DNA from: Streptomyces sp. NBC_00273
Lineage (GTDB): Bacteria > Actinomycetota > Actinomycetes > Streptomycetales > Streptomycetaceae
Reading direction: 5' to 3'
DNA length: 64,000 nt
Assembly: GCF_036178145.1 (NCBI RefSeq)
Contig: NZ_CP108067.1
Span: 4,030,001-4,094,000, forward strand
The notes beneath the pieces were generated by a model. It had not been told where the DNA came from. It ran no database searches and worked only from the letters and a program-made list of their open reading frames with translations. A program made the position numbers and the translations under genes. This document shows positions 50,981 to 60,132 of the stretch, in pieces. Each line of letters starts with the position of its first letter. Position 1 is the stretch's first letter.

Positions 50981-51010
50981 GGCCCGGGCCCCGTCGGAAG
51001 GGCCCGGGCC
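50981..51010 (+). terminator. Terminator of the sdh operon
   Basis: GGCCCGGGCCC (50981-50991) pairs perfectly with 51000-51010 around an 8-base loop, directly after the sdhB stop. Confidence 0.65.
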
Positions 51011-51069
51011 GGCGGCCGCCGGTACGACTCCGCATGCGAGGCCGGGAAACCCCCCATAACCTCCCAATT

Positions 51070-53205
51070 GTGATTCCGCCGAGAAGCAGGCCGCGCCGCA
51101 GGACGTTCGCACGGGCCGGGCTCGCCCTGGCGGCCGGGCTGCTCGCGGTCAGCGGCTGGGGCGCGGCCGGGGCGACGCCCGCGCGGGCCGAGGATCCCGT
51201 CACCCTGTCCCAGCAGGGTCAGATCACCGACCTCGTGGGGGCCCTGGGCGACCGGCAGGGCGCCGTCACCGCCGCGCTCGACGAACTGTACGCCGACCGG
51301 AAGATCCAGCTCTTCGTCGTCTACGTACGGGACTTCTCCGGGCGCTCCGCCCAGAGCTGGGCCGACGCCACCGCGCAGCGCAACGGCCTCGGCCAGAACG
51401 ACGTCCTGCTGGCCGTGGCGACCGGGGCCCGCCAGTACGCCTATTCGGCCGATGTCGACTCCGGTTTCACCGAGCAGCAGCTGGCCACCGTCGCGCAGAC
51501 CGCCATCGAGCCCGCCCTGAAGCAGAACGACTGGGCGGGCGCCGCCATCGGCGCGGCCAACGGCTACAACGCCGTCCTCGGTGGTCAGCCGGTCCCGGTG
51601 CCCACCATCACCCCCGGCCCGGCGGACCCCGGCGGCAAGGGGAGCGGCGAGAGCGGGGCCGGGGACTTCGTGCTCCCGGTGGTCGCCGTCGGCGCGGCCG
51701 GGGCGCTCGCGGCGTACGCGTACACCCGCCGCAAGCGCAAGTACGCGGCCGGGGGCGGGCGCGGTACGACGACCGGGCCGGGCTGGCCCGAAGGGGCGCC
51801 GGACCGGCTCCCGCTGCCGGAGCTGGACGCCACGGCCAAGACCCTGCTGGTGGACACCGACGACGCGGTCCGCACCAGCACCGAGGAGCTCGGTTTCGCG
51901 TCGGCCCAGTTCGGCGAGGAGGCGGCCCGTCCCTTCGTCGCGGCCTTGGCGTACGCCAAGGACGAGCTGACGCAGGCCTTCCGGCTGCGCCAGCAGCTCG
52001 ACGACGCCTACCCGGAGGACGATGCGACCCGGCGCCGGATGCTGGACGAGATCGTCGCCCGGTGCACCGAGGCGAACCGGCGGCTGGACGCCGAGTCGGC
52101 GGACTTCGACCGGCTGCGGGACCTGGAGAAGAACGCCCCGCAGGCCCTGGCGTCCGTGGAGGAGCGCTACCTGGAGCTGACCGGCCGCACCACCACCGCC
52201 GAGGCGACGCTGACCGCGCTGGCCCGGCGGTACGCGGACTCGGCGTCCGCGCCCGTCGCCTCCAACGCCGAACAGGCCAAGGACCGGCTGCTGTTCGCGG
52301 CGACCAACCTGGGCCTGGCCCACGCGGCCGTCGACGCCGCCGACAACGGCACGGCGGCCGTGCACGTACGGTCCGCCGAGGGTGCGGTGGACCAGGCGGC
52401 GACCTTGATGGACGCGGTCGAGCGGCGGGCGCAGGAACTGGCGGAGGCGGCCGGGAAGCTGCCGGGCGCGCAGACCGAGACGGACACCGACCTCGCGGAC
52501 GCCCGTGGGCTGCTCACCGGCACCGCGGAGGGCACCTCGACGGCGGACCTGCGCGGGCGGATCGGCCGGGCGGAGGCCGTACTGGCCGACGTACGGCGCG
52601 AGGAGGCGGCCGGCCGGTACGACCCCATCGACGCCCTGCGCCGGGTCGAGGAGGCCGACGCGGCCCTCGACGAGGCACTGGCCGGGGCGCGGGAACGGGA
52701 GTCGGGGCGGCAGCGGGCGGTGGCCCTGCTCGACCAGGCCCTGCTGGCGGCGCGCAGCTCGATCGGTGCGGCGACGGACTACATCACCACCACCCGGGGC
52801 GCAGTGGGCAGCCGGGCCCGCACCCGGCTGGCGGAAGCGGGCCGGCACCTGGAACGGGCGGTGTCGGTGGCGGCGGCCGACCCGGCGGGGGCGCTGGCCG
52901 AGGCCCAGCGGGCGGACGGACTGGCGCGGGAGGCGCAGCAGCTGGCGGAGCAGGACGTACGGGCGTACCAGGACCCGTACGCGGGCCGGCGACCCGGCGG
53001 CGGCCAGGGCGGCGCCGTACTGGGCGGGATCATCCTCGGCGAGATCCTGCGGGGCGGCCGGGGCGGCGGAGGCGGTTTCGGGGGCTTCGGCGGCGGGGGC
53101 GGGGGCTTCGGGGGCGGTTTCGGCGGCGGCGGGGGCGGCAGCGGTCCCGGCTCCTTCGGCGGCGGCGGAACGCGCGGCCGCATGGGCGGCGGCGGCCGCT
53201 TCTGA
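51070..53205 (+). CDS. TPM-domain membrane protein with coiled coil and Gly-rich tail
   Basis: 711 residues. A signal peptide (FARAGLALAAGLLAVSGWGA, then ATPARA) leads to a TPM (YgcG/Psb32) domain at about residues 40-170 (VTLSQQGQITDLVGALGDRQ, IQLFVVYVRDFSGRSAQSWA). A membrane helix near 200-220 is followed by about 430 residues of charged coiled-coil helices and a C-terminal tail of GGGF repeats ending GGGGRF. The start is uncertain: the GTG at 51070 lacks a Shine-Dalgarno and may be leaderless; an ATG at 51034 is the alternative. It is followed 38 bases later by pspA, linking it to membrane integrity. Confidence 0.82.
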   Translation: MIPPRSRPRRRTFARAGLALAAGLLAVSGWGAAGATPARAEDPVTLSQQGQITDLVGALGDRQGAVTAALDELYADRKIQLFVVYVRDFSGRSAQSWADATAQRNGLGQNDVLLAVATGARQYAYSADVDSGFTEQQLATVAQTAIEPALKQNDWAGAAIGAANGYNAVLGGQPVPVPTITPGPADPGGKGSGESGAGDFVLPVVAVGAAGALAAYAYTRRKRKYAAGGGRGTTTGPGWPEGAPDRLPLPELDATAKTLLVDTDDAVRTSTEELGFASAQFGEEAARPFVAALAYAKDELTQAFRLRQQLDDAYPEDDATRRRMLDEIVARCTEANRRLDAESADFDRLRDLEKNAPQALASVEERYLELTGRTTTAEATLTALARRYADSASAPVASNAEQAKDRLLFAATNLGLAHAAVDAADNGTAAVHVRSAEGAVDQAATLMDAVERRAQELAEAAGKLPGAQTETDTDLADARGLLTGTAEGTSTADLRGRIGRAEAVLADVRREEAAGRYDPIDALRRVEEADAALDEALAGARERESGRQRAVALLDQALLAARSSIGAATDYITTTRGAVGSRARTRLAEAGRHLERAVSVAAADPAGALAEAQRADGLAREAQQLAEQDVRAYQDPYAGRRPGGGQGGAVLGGIILGEILRGGRGGGGGFGGFGGGGGGFGGGFGGGGGGSGPGSFGGGGTRGRMGGGGRF

Positions 53206-53243
53206 ACGGCACACACATCGGCCCTGACCAGGAGAGACCCACC

Positions 53244-53963
53244 ATGAGCAAGCAGACCATCCTCGGCCGCGTCACCCAGCTCGCCAAAGCGAACATCAAC
53301 GCGCTGCTGGACCAGGCGGAGGACCCGCAGAAGATGCTGGACCAGCTGATCCGCGACTACTCGAACAACATCTCGGAGGCGGAGCAGGCGGTCGCGACGA
53401 CGATCGGCAACCTGCGGATGCTGGAGGCGGACCACAAGGAGGACGTGGAGGCGGCCGCCGAGTGGGGCGGCAAGGCTCTGGCGGCGAGCAAGAAGGCGGA
53501 CGAGCTGCGGGCGTCGGGGGCGACGGCGGACGCCGACACGTTCGACAACCTCGCGAAGGTGGCGCTGGGCCGGCAGATCCAGTCCGAGAAGGAGGCGACC
53601 GTGGCGGAGCCGACGATCGCGGCCCAGACGGAGGTCGTCGACAAGCTCAAGTCGGGCCTGGACGCGATGCGGAACAAGCTGACGGAGCTCCAGGCGAAGC
53701 GAGACGAACTGGTGGCCCGGGCGAAGACGGCCCAGGCGCAGAACACGATGCTGGACGCGGTGAAGAACATCGACGTCATGGACCCGACGAGCGATTTGGC
53801 GCGCTTCGAGGACAAGGTGCGGCGGGAGGAGGCGAGGGCGCTGGGCAGGCAGGAGCTCGCCGCGTCCTCCCTGGACGCCCAGTTCGAAGCCCTGGACGAC
53901 CTGGGCAAGACCTCGGAGATCGAGGCCCGGCTCGCCGCCCTCAAATCCCGCAAGGCCGCCTAG
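53244..53963 (+). CDS. pspA: PspA/IM30 family membrane-stress protein
   Basis: 239 residues, nearly all alpha-helical. The amphipathic N-terminal helix ILGRVTQLAKANINALLDQA is followed by ALLDQAEDPQKMLDQLIRDY and long coiled coils. PspA/IM30/ESCRT-III-like proteins polymerise on damaged membranes. The ATG at 53244 has AGGAGAG upstream. It is downstream of the TPM protein on the same strand and ends at a strong terminator. Confidence 0.9.
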   Translation: MSKQTILGRVTQLAKANINALLDQAEDPQKMLDQLIRDYSNNISEAEQAVATTIGNLRMLEADHKEDVEAAAEWGGKALAASKKADELRASGATADADTFDNLAKVALGRQIQSEKEATVAEPTIAAQTEVVDKLKSGLDAMRNKLTELQAKRDELVARAKTAQAQNTMLDAVKNIDVMDPTSDLARFEDKVRREEARALGRQELAASSLDAQFEALDDLGKTSEIEARLAALKSRKAA

Positions 53964-53967
53964 AAGA

Positions 53968-54004
53968 GACGGGCCCGTCGCACACCACGTGCGACGGGCC
54001 CGTC
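53968..54004. terminator. Terminator after pspA
   Basis: A 16-bp perfect stem (53968-53983 with 53989-54004) around ACCAC, five bases after the pspA stop. Confidence 0.85.
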
Positions 54005-54196
54005 CGCACGGGGCGCCACAAAACCAGTGGAGCCGCCCCGCCGTGCGTCGTTACCGTGCTGCCGAACAAGTCGTCTAGGCAAGGACGTTCCGTTGTACAC
54101 CCTGTGAGACCCCCCGAGTGCTGATTCGTCGCGCGTCGCACATGTGCGCCGCGCTCCTTTCTGCTGCGGTCTTCTCACTGGAACCGGTGTACTTCT

Positions 54197-54745
54197 GTGC
54201 TCAATACCTGGGTGGTCGCTCCCACCTGCCTGCCGCTCGTTCTCCGCCGATGCCACACGTGCGCGTCCGAGCGCTTCCGGGCGAACGGCAAATTCCGCGT
54301 CAACGCCAACCACAAGCTCCTCGACGCCTGGCTCCTCGTGCTCTGCACCGCTTGCGGGGACACGGCGAAGCTCACGGTCCTGGAGCGGGTGCACGTGCGC
54401 TCCGTACGACCCGAGCTGCTGGACCGACTGCACGACAACGACCCGGGCCTGGCAGCCGAACTGCTCCAGGATCCGGTCGTGCGGCGCCGCAATCACATCG
54501 CCCTCGACTGGGACGGCGCCTGGCGCCTCGACACCGGCGGATCGGATCACCTGGACCGCGAGGTGATCGACGTCTCGGTCCGCTTCGCAGCACGGATCCC
54601 GGTCCGGCCCGTGCGATTGATCTCTGAGGGGTGCGGTCTTTCACGGGCCGAGGTCGAGAGACTGATCACGGACGGGAAGCTCGTCTCGGCGGTCCGGCTG
54701 GGCGGCAAGCTCTCCGGGGACTTCACCTTCACGCTCAAGCGCTGA
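54197..54745 (+). CDS. DUF1062 protein with zinc-ribbon-like cysteines
   Basis: 182 residues. Two CxxC pairs, CHTC near residue 19 and CTAC near residue 50, surround ERFRANGKFRVNANHKLLDA, giving a zinc-ribbon-like N-terminus typical of DUF1062. The C-terminal part includes an S4-like or helix-turn-helix-like segment (GLSRAEVERLITDGKLVSAV). The GTG at 54197 has no clear ribosome site and may be leaderless. It could bind nucleic acid, but function is unknown. A convergent terminator follows. Confidence 0.78.
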   Translation: MLNTWVVAPTCLPLVLRRCHTCASERFRANGKFRVNANHKLLDAWLLVLCTACGDTAKLTVLERVHVRSVRPELLDRLHDNDPGLAAELLQDPVVRRRNHIALDWDGAWRLDTGGSDHLDREVIDVSVRFAARIPVRPVRLISEGCGLSRAEVERLITDGKLVSAVRLGGKLSGDFTFTLKR

Positions 54746-54763
54746 CCCCTCCCCGGGGGCCCG

Positions 54764-54796
54764 GGGCCGGTCCGGCGGGATCCGCCGGACCGGCCC
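54764..54796. terminator. Convergent terminator
   Basis: A 15-bp perfect stem (54764-54778 with 54782-54796) around GAT, between the DUF1062 gene and the convergent HEAT-repeat gene. Confidence 0.8.
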
Positions 54797-54804
54797 TGGG
54801 TCGC

Positions 54805-56034
54805 CTACGTCGGCTGGAGCCGGAACCCCTCGGCCCGCTCCGCCGCGGCGGCCCGCACGTCCGGATCCTCCATCGGGTCGTCACGCAGTGCGACCACCTG
54901 TTGCCGCACCCCGGCGTCGGCGCGCACGGCGGCGACGGCCAGCAGTCGGGTCCGTGCCTCGCAGTCCCGCAGGCACTCGCCGTACAGGTCCTGTGCCCCG
55001 CCCGGGTCGATGGCCGCGATCGCTTCCAGGTAGTCGGCCCGCTCGTAGGTGTGGGGCGTCCGCTTCACGAGGCGGCGCAACCGCGGCACCGCGGCGGCTG
55101 CGAGGGGCCCGAGGTGGGCCAGGCGCCGGGCGGTGTCGTCGGGGCCGCACCACTCGCCGGACTCCTCCTGGTGGGCGAGCTCCCCGAGCAGCGCCGGCAG
55201 GTCCTCGGGGCCGGGGTGGGCGGCCAGTACCTCCTCGCCCAGCCGAGCCAGCCATTCCCGTCCGTCCCGGGCCCAGTCGCGGGCGGCGGGGACGGCCAGC
55301 GCTCCGAGCCTGCGGACGGCCGGACGGACCGGGGGCAGCGGCCGCGTGCCGTCGGCGGTGCCGAGCAGCGGCACGAGCGGGATCAGTCCGGGCTGCGGGC
55401 CGCGGGGGACGAGCGCGCGCAGCGCGTCCACCAGGTCGTCCTTGGTCGTACCGGGCGCGGCGATCAGTGCGAGCAGCTGGTCCGTGTCGAGGCGGTCGCG
55501 ACCGGTGTCCGCCCTCACGGCGCGCAGGGCCTGTGGGTCCCGCTCGATCCCGAAGAGGTCCCACGGTTCGCTGGCCCAGGGCCGGTCCGCCTCGCCGACG
55601 GTCCGTTTCCGCGCCACGTCACCGAGGTCCTCCCACCAGGCCCGGGGCCATGCCCCGGCGATCGACTCCACGACATGAACCCAGTGTTCACCGTCCCGGA
55701 CGTAGCTCCGCAGCCCTTCCCGGGCCTCGGCGGATCCCGCCAGGGCGAGGAGTTCCAGTACGGAGGCCGCCCGCCACATGGCCTCTTCGTCCTCGGCCAG
55801 CTGACCGAGGAGCGGACCGAGCGGCAGCTCGAGGTCGCGGACCAGCCGGGCGTGGTACAGGGCGCGTTGGTCGCACTGGCTGTCCCAGCGCTGTTCCTTG
55901 CGGATGCAGTCGTACACGAACGGAGCCGCTGCGGCGGGGTCCTGGAGGGCGCGGACGTGGCCGAGGCCGCGCCCTCGTTGCAGGAGCCCCTGGAGGGAGT
56001 CGGACGGCGCGTACGCCGGGAAGTCTGCTGTCAT
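54805..56034 (-). CDS. HEAT-repeat-like protein
   Basis: 409 residues of repeated helical pairs without signal or membrane segments. Repeat-like units include EEAMWRAASVLELLALAGSA, LAAAAVPRLRRLVKRTPHTY and ADYLEAIAAIDPGGAQDLYG, and near the end ALRDDPMEDPDVRAAAAERA, close to a HEAT unit. It is probably a cytosolic protein-interaction scaffold. The ATG at 56034 starts the first helix. It lies downstream of the SpoIIE-type gene on the same strand with a gap of 61 bases. Confidence 0.7.
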   Translation of the reverse strand: MTADFPAYAPSDSLQGLLQRGRGLGHVRALQDPAAAAPFVYDCIRKEQRWDSQCDQRALYHARLVRDLELPLGPLLGQLAEDEEAMWRAASVLELLALAGSAEAREGLRSYVRDGEHWVHVVESIAGAWPRAWWEDLGDVARKRTVGEADRPWASEPWDLFGIERDPQALRAVRADTGRDRLDTDQLLALIAAPGTTKDDLVDALRALVPRGPQPGLIPLVPLLGTADGTRPLPPVRPAVRRLGALAVPAARDWARDGREWLARLGEEVLAAHPGPEDLPALLGELAHQEESGEWCGPDDTARRLAHLGPLAAAAVPRLRRLVKRTPHTYERADYLEAIAAIDPGGAQDLYGECLRDCEARTRLLAVAAVRADAGVRQQVVALRDDPMEDPDVRAAAAERAEGFRLQPT

Positions 56035-56095
56035 CCCGGGGCACGATGCCGTACGACTCCGCCCGCGACCAACGGATTCCTCCGCGGGCCGCCCG

Positions 56096-58714
56096 CTACC
56101 CGTACATGCTCAGCAATTGCTCCGCCGACAGTTCGGTGACGGCCTCCGATGCCGAGCCGGGCAGCGGGAGTTCGAACCAGACCGTCTTGCCGCGGTGGGT
56201 GCGGCGCGTGCCCCAGCCCGCCGACAGCAGGCCGACCAGCTGGAGGCCGCGGCCGCCCTCGTCGGTGTCGCGGGCGCGCCGGCGGCGGGGCTGGACCAGG
56301 TTCGCGTCCCAGACCTCGCAGACCAGCGTGCGGTCCAGCAGCAACCGCAGCCGGATCTCGCCCTCCCCGTACCGCAGGGCGTTGGTGACCAGTTCGCTGA
56401 CCAGCAGTTCGGTCGTGTCCAGCAGGCCCTCCAGGCCCCAGGCCGGGAGCTTGGCCCGGGCCAGTTCACGGGCCCGGCCCACCGAGCGGGCCTCGCGCGG
56501 CAGTTGCCAGTCGCCGACCGCGTCCAGCGGCAGGCCCTGCACCCGTGCCATGAGCAGGGCGATGTCGTCCTCGCCGTGCCGGGTGTCGAGGGTGTTCAGC
56601 ACGTGGTCACAGACGTCCTCCAGCGGCCGGACCGGATCCGCGAGGGCCGCGCGCAGCCCGCGCAGCCCCTCTTCCAGGGGATGGTCGCGGGACTCCACGA
56701 GGCCGTCCGTGTAGAGGGCCAGCAGTGCGCCCTCCGGCAGGTCGACCTCGACCTCCTCGAAGGGTTCGCCGCCCACGCCCAGCGGCATCCCGGGCGGCAC
56801 CTCCAGGAGCAGTGCGGGCCGCGGGACGCCGGCCTCGTCCGGGGGTTCGACCAGTACGGGCGGCATGTGGCCCGCGTTGGCGATCGTGCAGCGCCGCGTC
56901 ACCGGGTCGTAGACCGCGTACACGCAGGTGGCCAGGTACACCTCGGAGCGGTCCGCGTCCCGCGAGTGCAGGGCCGCCCGGGAGGCCTGTTGGGAGCCGC
57001 CGGGGGCGCCGAGGCCGCGGGCGATCTCGTCGAGCGCGGTCAGTACCTCCGCCGGTTCGAGGTCCAGCAGGGCCAGGGTGCGTACGGCGGTCCGCAGTTC
57101 TCCCATGGCCACGGCCGCCCGCAGGCCGCGGCCCATGACGTCGCCGACGACCAGCGCGGTGCGGTGCCCGGGGAGCTCGATGACGTCGAACCAGTCCCCG
57201 CCGACCTCGGTGGCCGCGTTGCCGGGCAGGTACCGGCAGGCGATGTCGAGGCCGGCCGCTTCCGGGTCGCCGGGGGGCAGCAGGCTGCGCTGCAGGATCA
57301 GCGCCCGCTCGTGCTCGCGCCGGTAGAGGCGGGCGTTGTCGATGCACACGGCGGCCCGTGAGGCCAGTTCCACGGCCACCGCCCGGTCCCGTTCGCCGAA
57401 GGGTTCGCTGCCCTTGGTGCGGGAGAACTGGGCGAGCCCGACGACCGTGTCGTGGGCGACCAGCGGCACGACCAGCGTGGACTGGACGAGGTCCTCCGGT
57501 CCGCCGCCCTCGAGCAACCGCGGCCGCGCCGTGCGCAGGGCCAGCGCGCCCGGCGACGCGGCCGGGTAGCGGTGGATGTCGCCTACGGAGACCAGTGCGC
57601 CGGGTCCCGACAGCGGGGCGTCGGAGACGGCGGAGGAGAAGGCCACCCGGCGCAGGGCGGCCGAGGGCGTGCGGGCCGGGCCCTGGCCGGGCAGGCTGGG
57701 CACGCCCGGGCCCTGCGGGCGGGCGGGCCGGTCGTCGTCGCCGAGCAGCAGGCCCTGATAGAGGTCGACGGCGGCCAGGTCGCAGAAGCCGGGGACGGTG
57801 ACGTCGAGGAGTTCGCGGGCGGTGGTCTCCAAGTCGAGCGAGTTGCCGATGCGGTGCCCGGCCTCGTTGAGGAGGGCCAGGTTGCGCCGGACCCCGGCGG
57901 CCTCCCGGGCGGCGAGGTGGCGGCGGGTGACGTCGGTGCCGATCCCGGCGACACCGATGGGGCGGCCGCTGCCGCCGTGGACGCGGTAGAGGTTGATGGA
58001 CCAGTGGCGGTTCTCCCGACTGCGGGGGGTGGCGCCGGTGATCCGCAGATCGGTGACCGACTCCCCGGTGTCCAGCACCCGGCGCAGGGCTTCGGTCATC
58101 CGGTCGGCCTCGTGCGCCGGCAGGTAGTCGTGCACGGTCCGGCCGCGGTGCTCCTCGACGGCGCCCCCGAAGACGGTGGCGAAGCGGCGGTTGGCCCGCT
58201 GCACGGTGAGGTCCGTACCGAAGAGCAGGAACCCGAAGGGGGATTGGCCGAATATCGCCTGTGAAGCCGCGAGGTCGGATTCGATCCGGCGCAGCGCGCG
58301 TACGTCGACGACGACGCACAGTGCGGCGCGCTCGGCGGTCTCGGTCTGGGTGGGCATCACATAGATCTCGGCCACGCCGTGCGCGCCGTTCCCGCCCGGG
58401 ATCCGGAAGGGGATCAGGCCCGTCCATTCCTTGCCGTCGAGGATCTCGGCGACCTTGCGGTGCGCGTCGGGACGCAGCTCGGGCGGCATGAAGGCGTCGA
58501 CCGGGTCGCGTCCCACGACCTGGGAGGCGCCCAGCCCGAACAGTTCCTCGGCGCGCAGGCTCCACTGGTCGATGAGACCGTCGGGTCCGATCGAGAAGGA
58601 TGCAACCTTTATGTAGTCATATATCGAGCCAGGCGGACTGCTGTGCCACAGGGCGTCGTGCCATGTCTCTCGCGGCACGTCGGTCTGATGTGCCTGCGCA
58701 GGTATCTCGCTCAC
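56096..58714 (-). CDS. PAS-PAS-GAF-SpoIIE phosphatase with C-terminal HATPase domain
   Basis: 872 residues. PAS domains at about 35-145 (DQWSLRAEELFGLGASQVVG) and 150-270 (FGQSPFGFLLFGTDLTVQRA), a GAF domain at about 280-475 (LVVPLVAHDTVVGLAQFSRT), the SpoIIE/PP2C domain at about 490-710 (EVGGDWFDVIELPGHRTALV, metal Asp in GGDW; VGDVMGRGLRAA; TIANAGHMPPVL; LYTDGLVE), and an anti-sigma-type HATPase at 735-860 (VSELVTNALRYGEGEIRL, DTDEGGRGLQLVGLLSAGWG). Such proteins control alternative sigma factors by dephosphorylating anti-anti-sigma factors in response to signals. The GTG at 58714 has GGAGGGG eight bases upstream. Confidence 0.9.
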   Translation of the reverse strand: MSEIPAQAHQTDVPRETWHDALWHSSPPGSIYDYIKVASFSIGPDGLIDQWSLRAEELFGLGASQVVGRDPVDAFMPPELRPDAHRKVAEILDGKEWTGLIPFRIPGGNGAHGVAEIYVMPTQTETAERAALCVVVDVRALRRIESDLAASQAIFGQSPFGFLLFGTDLTVQRANRRFATVFGGAVEEHRGRTVHDYLPAHEADRMTEALRRVLDTGESVTDLRITGATPRSRENRHWSINLYRVHGGSGRPIGVAGIGTDVTRRHLAAREAAGVRRNLALLNEAGHRIGNSLDLETTARELLDVTVPGFCDLAAVDLYQGLLLGDDDRPARPQGPGVPSLPGQGPARTPSAALRRVAFSSAVSDAPLSGPGALVSVGDIHRYPAASPGALALRTARPRLLEGGGPEDLVQSTLVVPLVAHDTVVGLAQFSRTKGSEPFGERDRAVAVELASRAAVCIDNARLYRREHERALILQRSLLPPGDPEAAGLDIACRYLPGNAATEVGGDWFDVIELPGHRTALVVGDVMGRGLRAAVAMGELRTAVRTLALLDLEPAEVLTALDEIARGLGAPGGSQQASRAALHSRDADRSEVYLATCVYAVYDPVTRRCTIANAGHMPPVLVEPPDEAGVPRPALLLEVPPGMPLGVGGEPFEEVEVDLPEGALLALYTDGLVESRDHPLEEGLRGLRAALADPVRPLEDVCDHVLNTLDTRHGEDDIALLMARVQGLPLDAVGDWQLPREARSVGRARELARAKLPAWGLEGLLDTTELLVSELVTNALRYGEGEIRLRLLLDRTLVCEVWDANLVQPRRRRARDTDEGGRGLQLVGLLSAGWGTRRTHRGKTVWFELPLPGSASEAVTELSAEQLLSMYG

Positions 58715-58914
58715 GCGACCGTCCCCTCCAGCTCACCGCAACCGGACCGGCCATGACCGAAGTATTCAGCACCACGGCCCCGGACGGCACGGCGTTCACG
58801 ATCACAGCACGGTCTCGATGATTTCGAGCCATGTCGCACGATCCCCTCCGAGCACCTCCCCCCGGCTGCCGCCGGGAGGCGTTCCCGAAAGGTCACGCGC
58901 CACCGTTCACCTTG

Positions 58915-59418
58915 TTACTCACCAGGAAGAGCCAATTCGAACCACACAGTCTTGCCCGATTTCCCGTGCCGGGTCCCCCAGCGTTGCGAGGAGACGGCGA
59001 CGAGGTGCAGGCCACGGCCCCCCTCGTCGTCGTGGTCGGCGACCCGTTCGCGGGGCGGATCCGGAAGCGGATCTGAAACCTCCACGAGCAGCGCGGGGCC
59101 GCCCGCGGGGCTGCCGGCGGCTGGATTGCGCCGTTCCAGGCGGACTCCGATGGGCCCGGAGGCGTACCGCAGGGAATTGGTGACGAGCTCGCTGACCAGC
59201 AGGACGGTCACATCGCCGACGGCCTCCAGGCCCCAGTCGTGCAAGGTGCCGCGGACGGCGTGGCGGGCGGTGCGGACGGCACCGGGCTCGGCGGGGAAGG
59301 CCCACTCGGCGCACTCACCGTCTGTGTCGATCACGCCGATCACTTCCCGGGCCAGCAGCGACCCCAGTCCGGTTCGTCGGGGACGAAAGGAGGACGAGAT
59401 AGGGATTAATAGCGACAT
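58915..59418 (-). CDS. Stand-alone anti-sigma-type HATPase protein
   Basis: 167 residues. After a 35-residue leader it is a single RsbW/SpoIIAB-like ATPase domain: VSELVTNSLRYASGPIGVRL and DDEGGRGLHLVAVSSQRWGT, ending GKTVWFELALPGE. The same motifs close the neighbouring SpoIIE-type protein (GKTVWFELPLPG), so the two probably arose by domain duplication. It lies 200 bases upstream of the SpoIIE-type gene on the same strand. It may be an anti-sigma kinase or a regulator of the phosphatase. Confidence 0.85.
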   Translation of the reverse strand: MSLLIPISSSFRPRRTGLGSLLAREVIGVIDTDGECAEWAFPAEPGAVRTARHAVRGTLHDWGLEAVGDVTVLLVSELVTNSLRYASGPIGVRLERRNPAAGSPAGGPALLVEVSDPLPDPPRERVADHDDEGGRGLHLVAVSSQRWGTRHGKSGKTVWFELALPGE

Positions 59419-59496
59419 ACCCGATATTTGGGGCGTCGTACCACTCGATCCCCGCCCACCGGCGCACTGTGGCGCAGACGGCCTAGACCGCGAGCG

Positions 59497-59907
59497 TCAC
59501 GCGCCCCCGCCACCGCCGTGGCGCAGCCTGCGTCCGGCCTCGGCCACCGCGGGCCGGTCCTGGTCCAGCCAGTCCACCGACTCCAGCTCCTCCGGCCCGA
59601 GCCAGCGCAGCTCGTCGTGGTCCTCCAGCGGGGCGGGCACTCCGGACAGCAGCCGGGCCGTCCACACGTGCAGGACGAGCCCGGGGCGCAGCGGCCACTC
59701 GCCCGGGATCCGCTCCAGCGGCTCGGCCTCCACGCCGAGCTCCTCGCGCAGTTCGCGCACCAGCGCGTCGGGGACGGACTCACCCGGTTCGGCCTTGCCG
59801 CCCGGCAGCTCCCAGCGTCCGGCGAGCTCGGGCGGTGCGCTGCGGCGGGCGGCCAGCAGGCGCCCCTCATGACAAAGGGCTCCGCCCACGACCACTCGTA
59901 CCGTCAT
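59497..59907 (-). CDS. Nudix hydrolase (MutT-like)
   Basis: 136 residues, the short MutT size. The Nudix box is complete (GGKAEPGESVPDALVRELRE followed by ELGV), with metal-binding glutamates. Substrate is probably an oxidised or non-canonical nucleoside triphosphate, but the family is broad. The ATG at 59907 begins TVRVVVGGALCHEGRLL. It lies between the HATPase protein and a SPOR-like miniprotein. Confidence 0.9.
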   Translation of the reverse strand: MTVRVVVGGALCHEGRLLAARRSAPPELAGRWELPGGKAEPGESVPDALVRELREELGVEAEPLERIPGEWPLRPGLVLHVWTARLLSGVPAPLEDHDELRWLGPEELESVDWLDQDRPAVAEAGRRLRHGGGGGA

Positions 59908-59946
59908 GGGCGGAGCCTATGCCAGCGTCGCGGGGCGCTGCGACGC

Positions 59947-60132
59947 TCAGTTCATCGTGGCGGTCTGACCGATCCGCTCGACCCAGTAGAGCTGCTTGTG
60001 TCCTCGGTCTTCGAGGCTGTCGGCGACCTTCTGGGCCTCGGCCCGGGTGGCGTACCGACCCACCCGGTAGCGGTTGCCGTTGTCGTCCTCGCGTATGACC
60101 AGCCACGGAAGCAGGGCACCGCTGTCGTTCAT
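59947..60132 (-). CDS. SPOR-like miniprotein
   Basis: 61 residues: LPWLVIREDDNGNRYRVGRY, then ATRAEAQKVADSLEDRGHKQ. The pattern of a short strand, RVGxYxTRAEAQ and a helix is the second half of a SPOR domain, which elsewhere binds denuded glycan strands at septa. There is no signal peptide, so it would remain in the cytosol unless exported otherwise. The ATG at 60132 is used. It lies 39 bases upstream of the Nudix gene on the same strand. Confidence 0.75.
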   Translation of the reverse strand: MNDSGALLPWLVIREDDNGNRYRVGRYATRAEAQKVADSLEDRGHKQLYWVERIGQTATMN

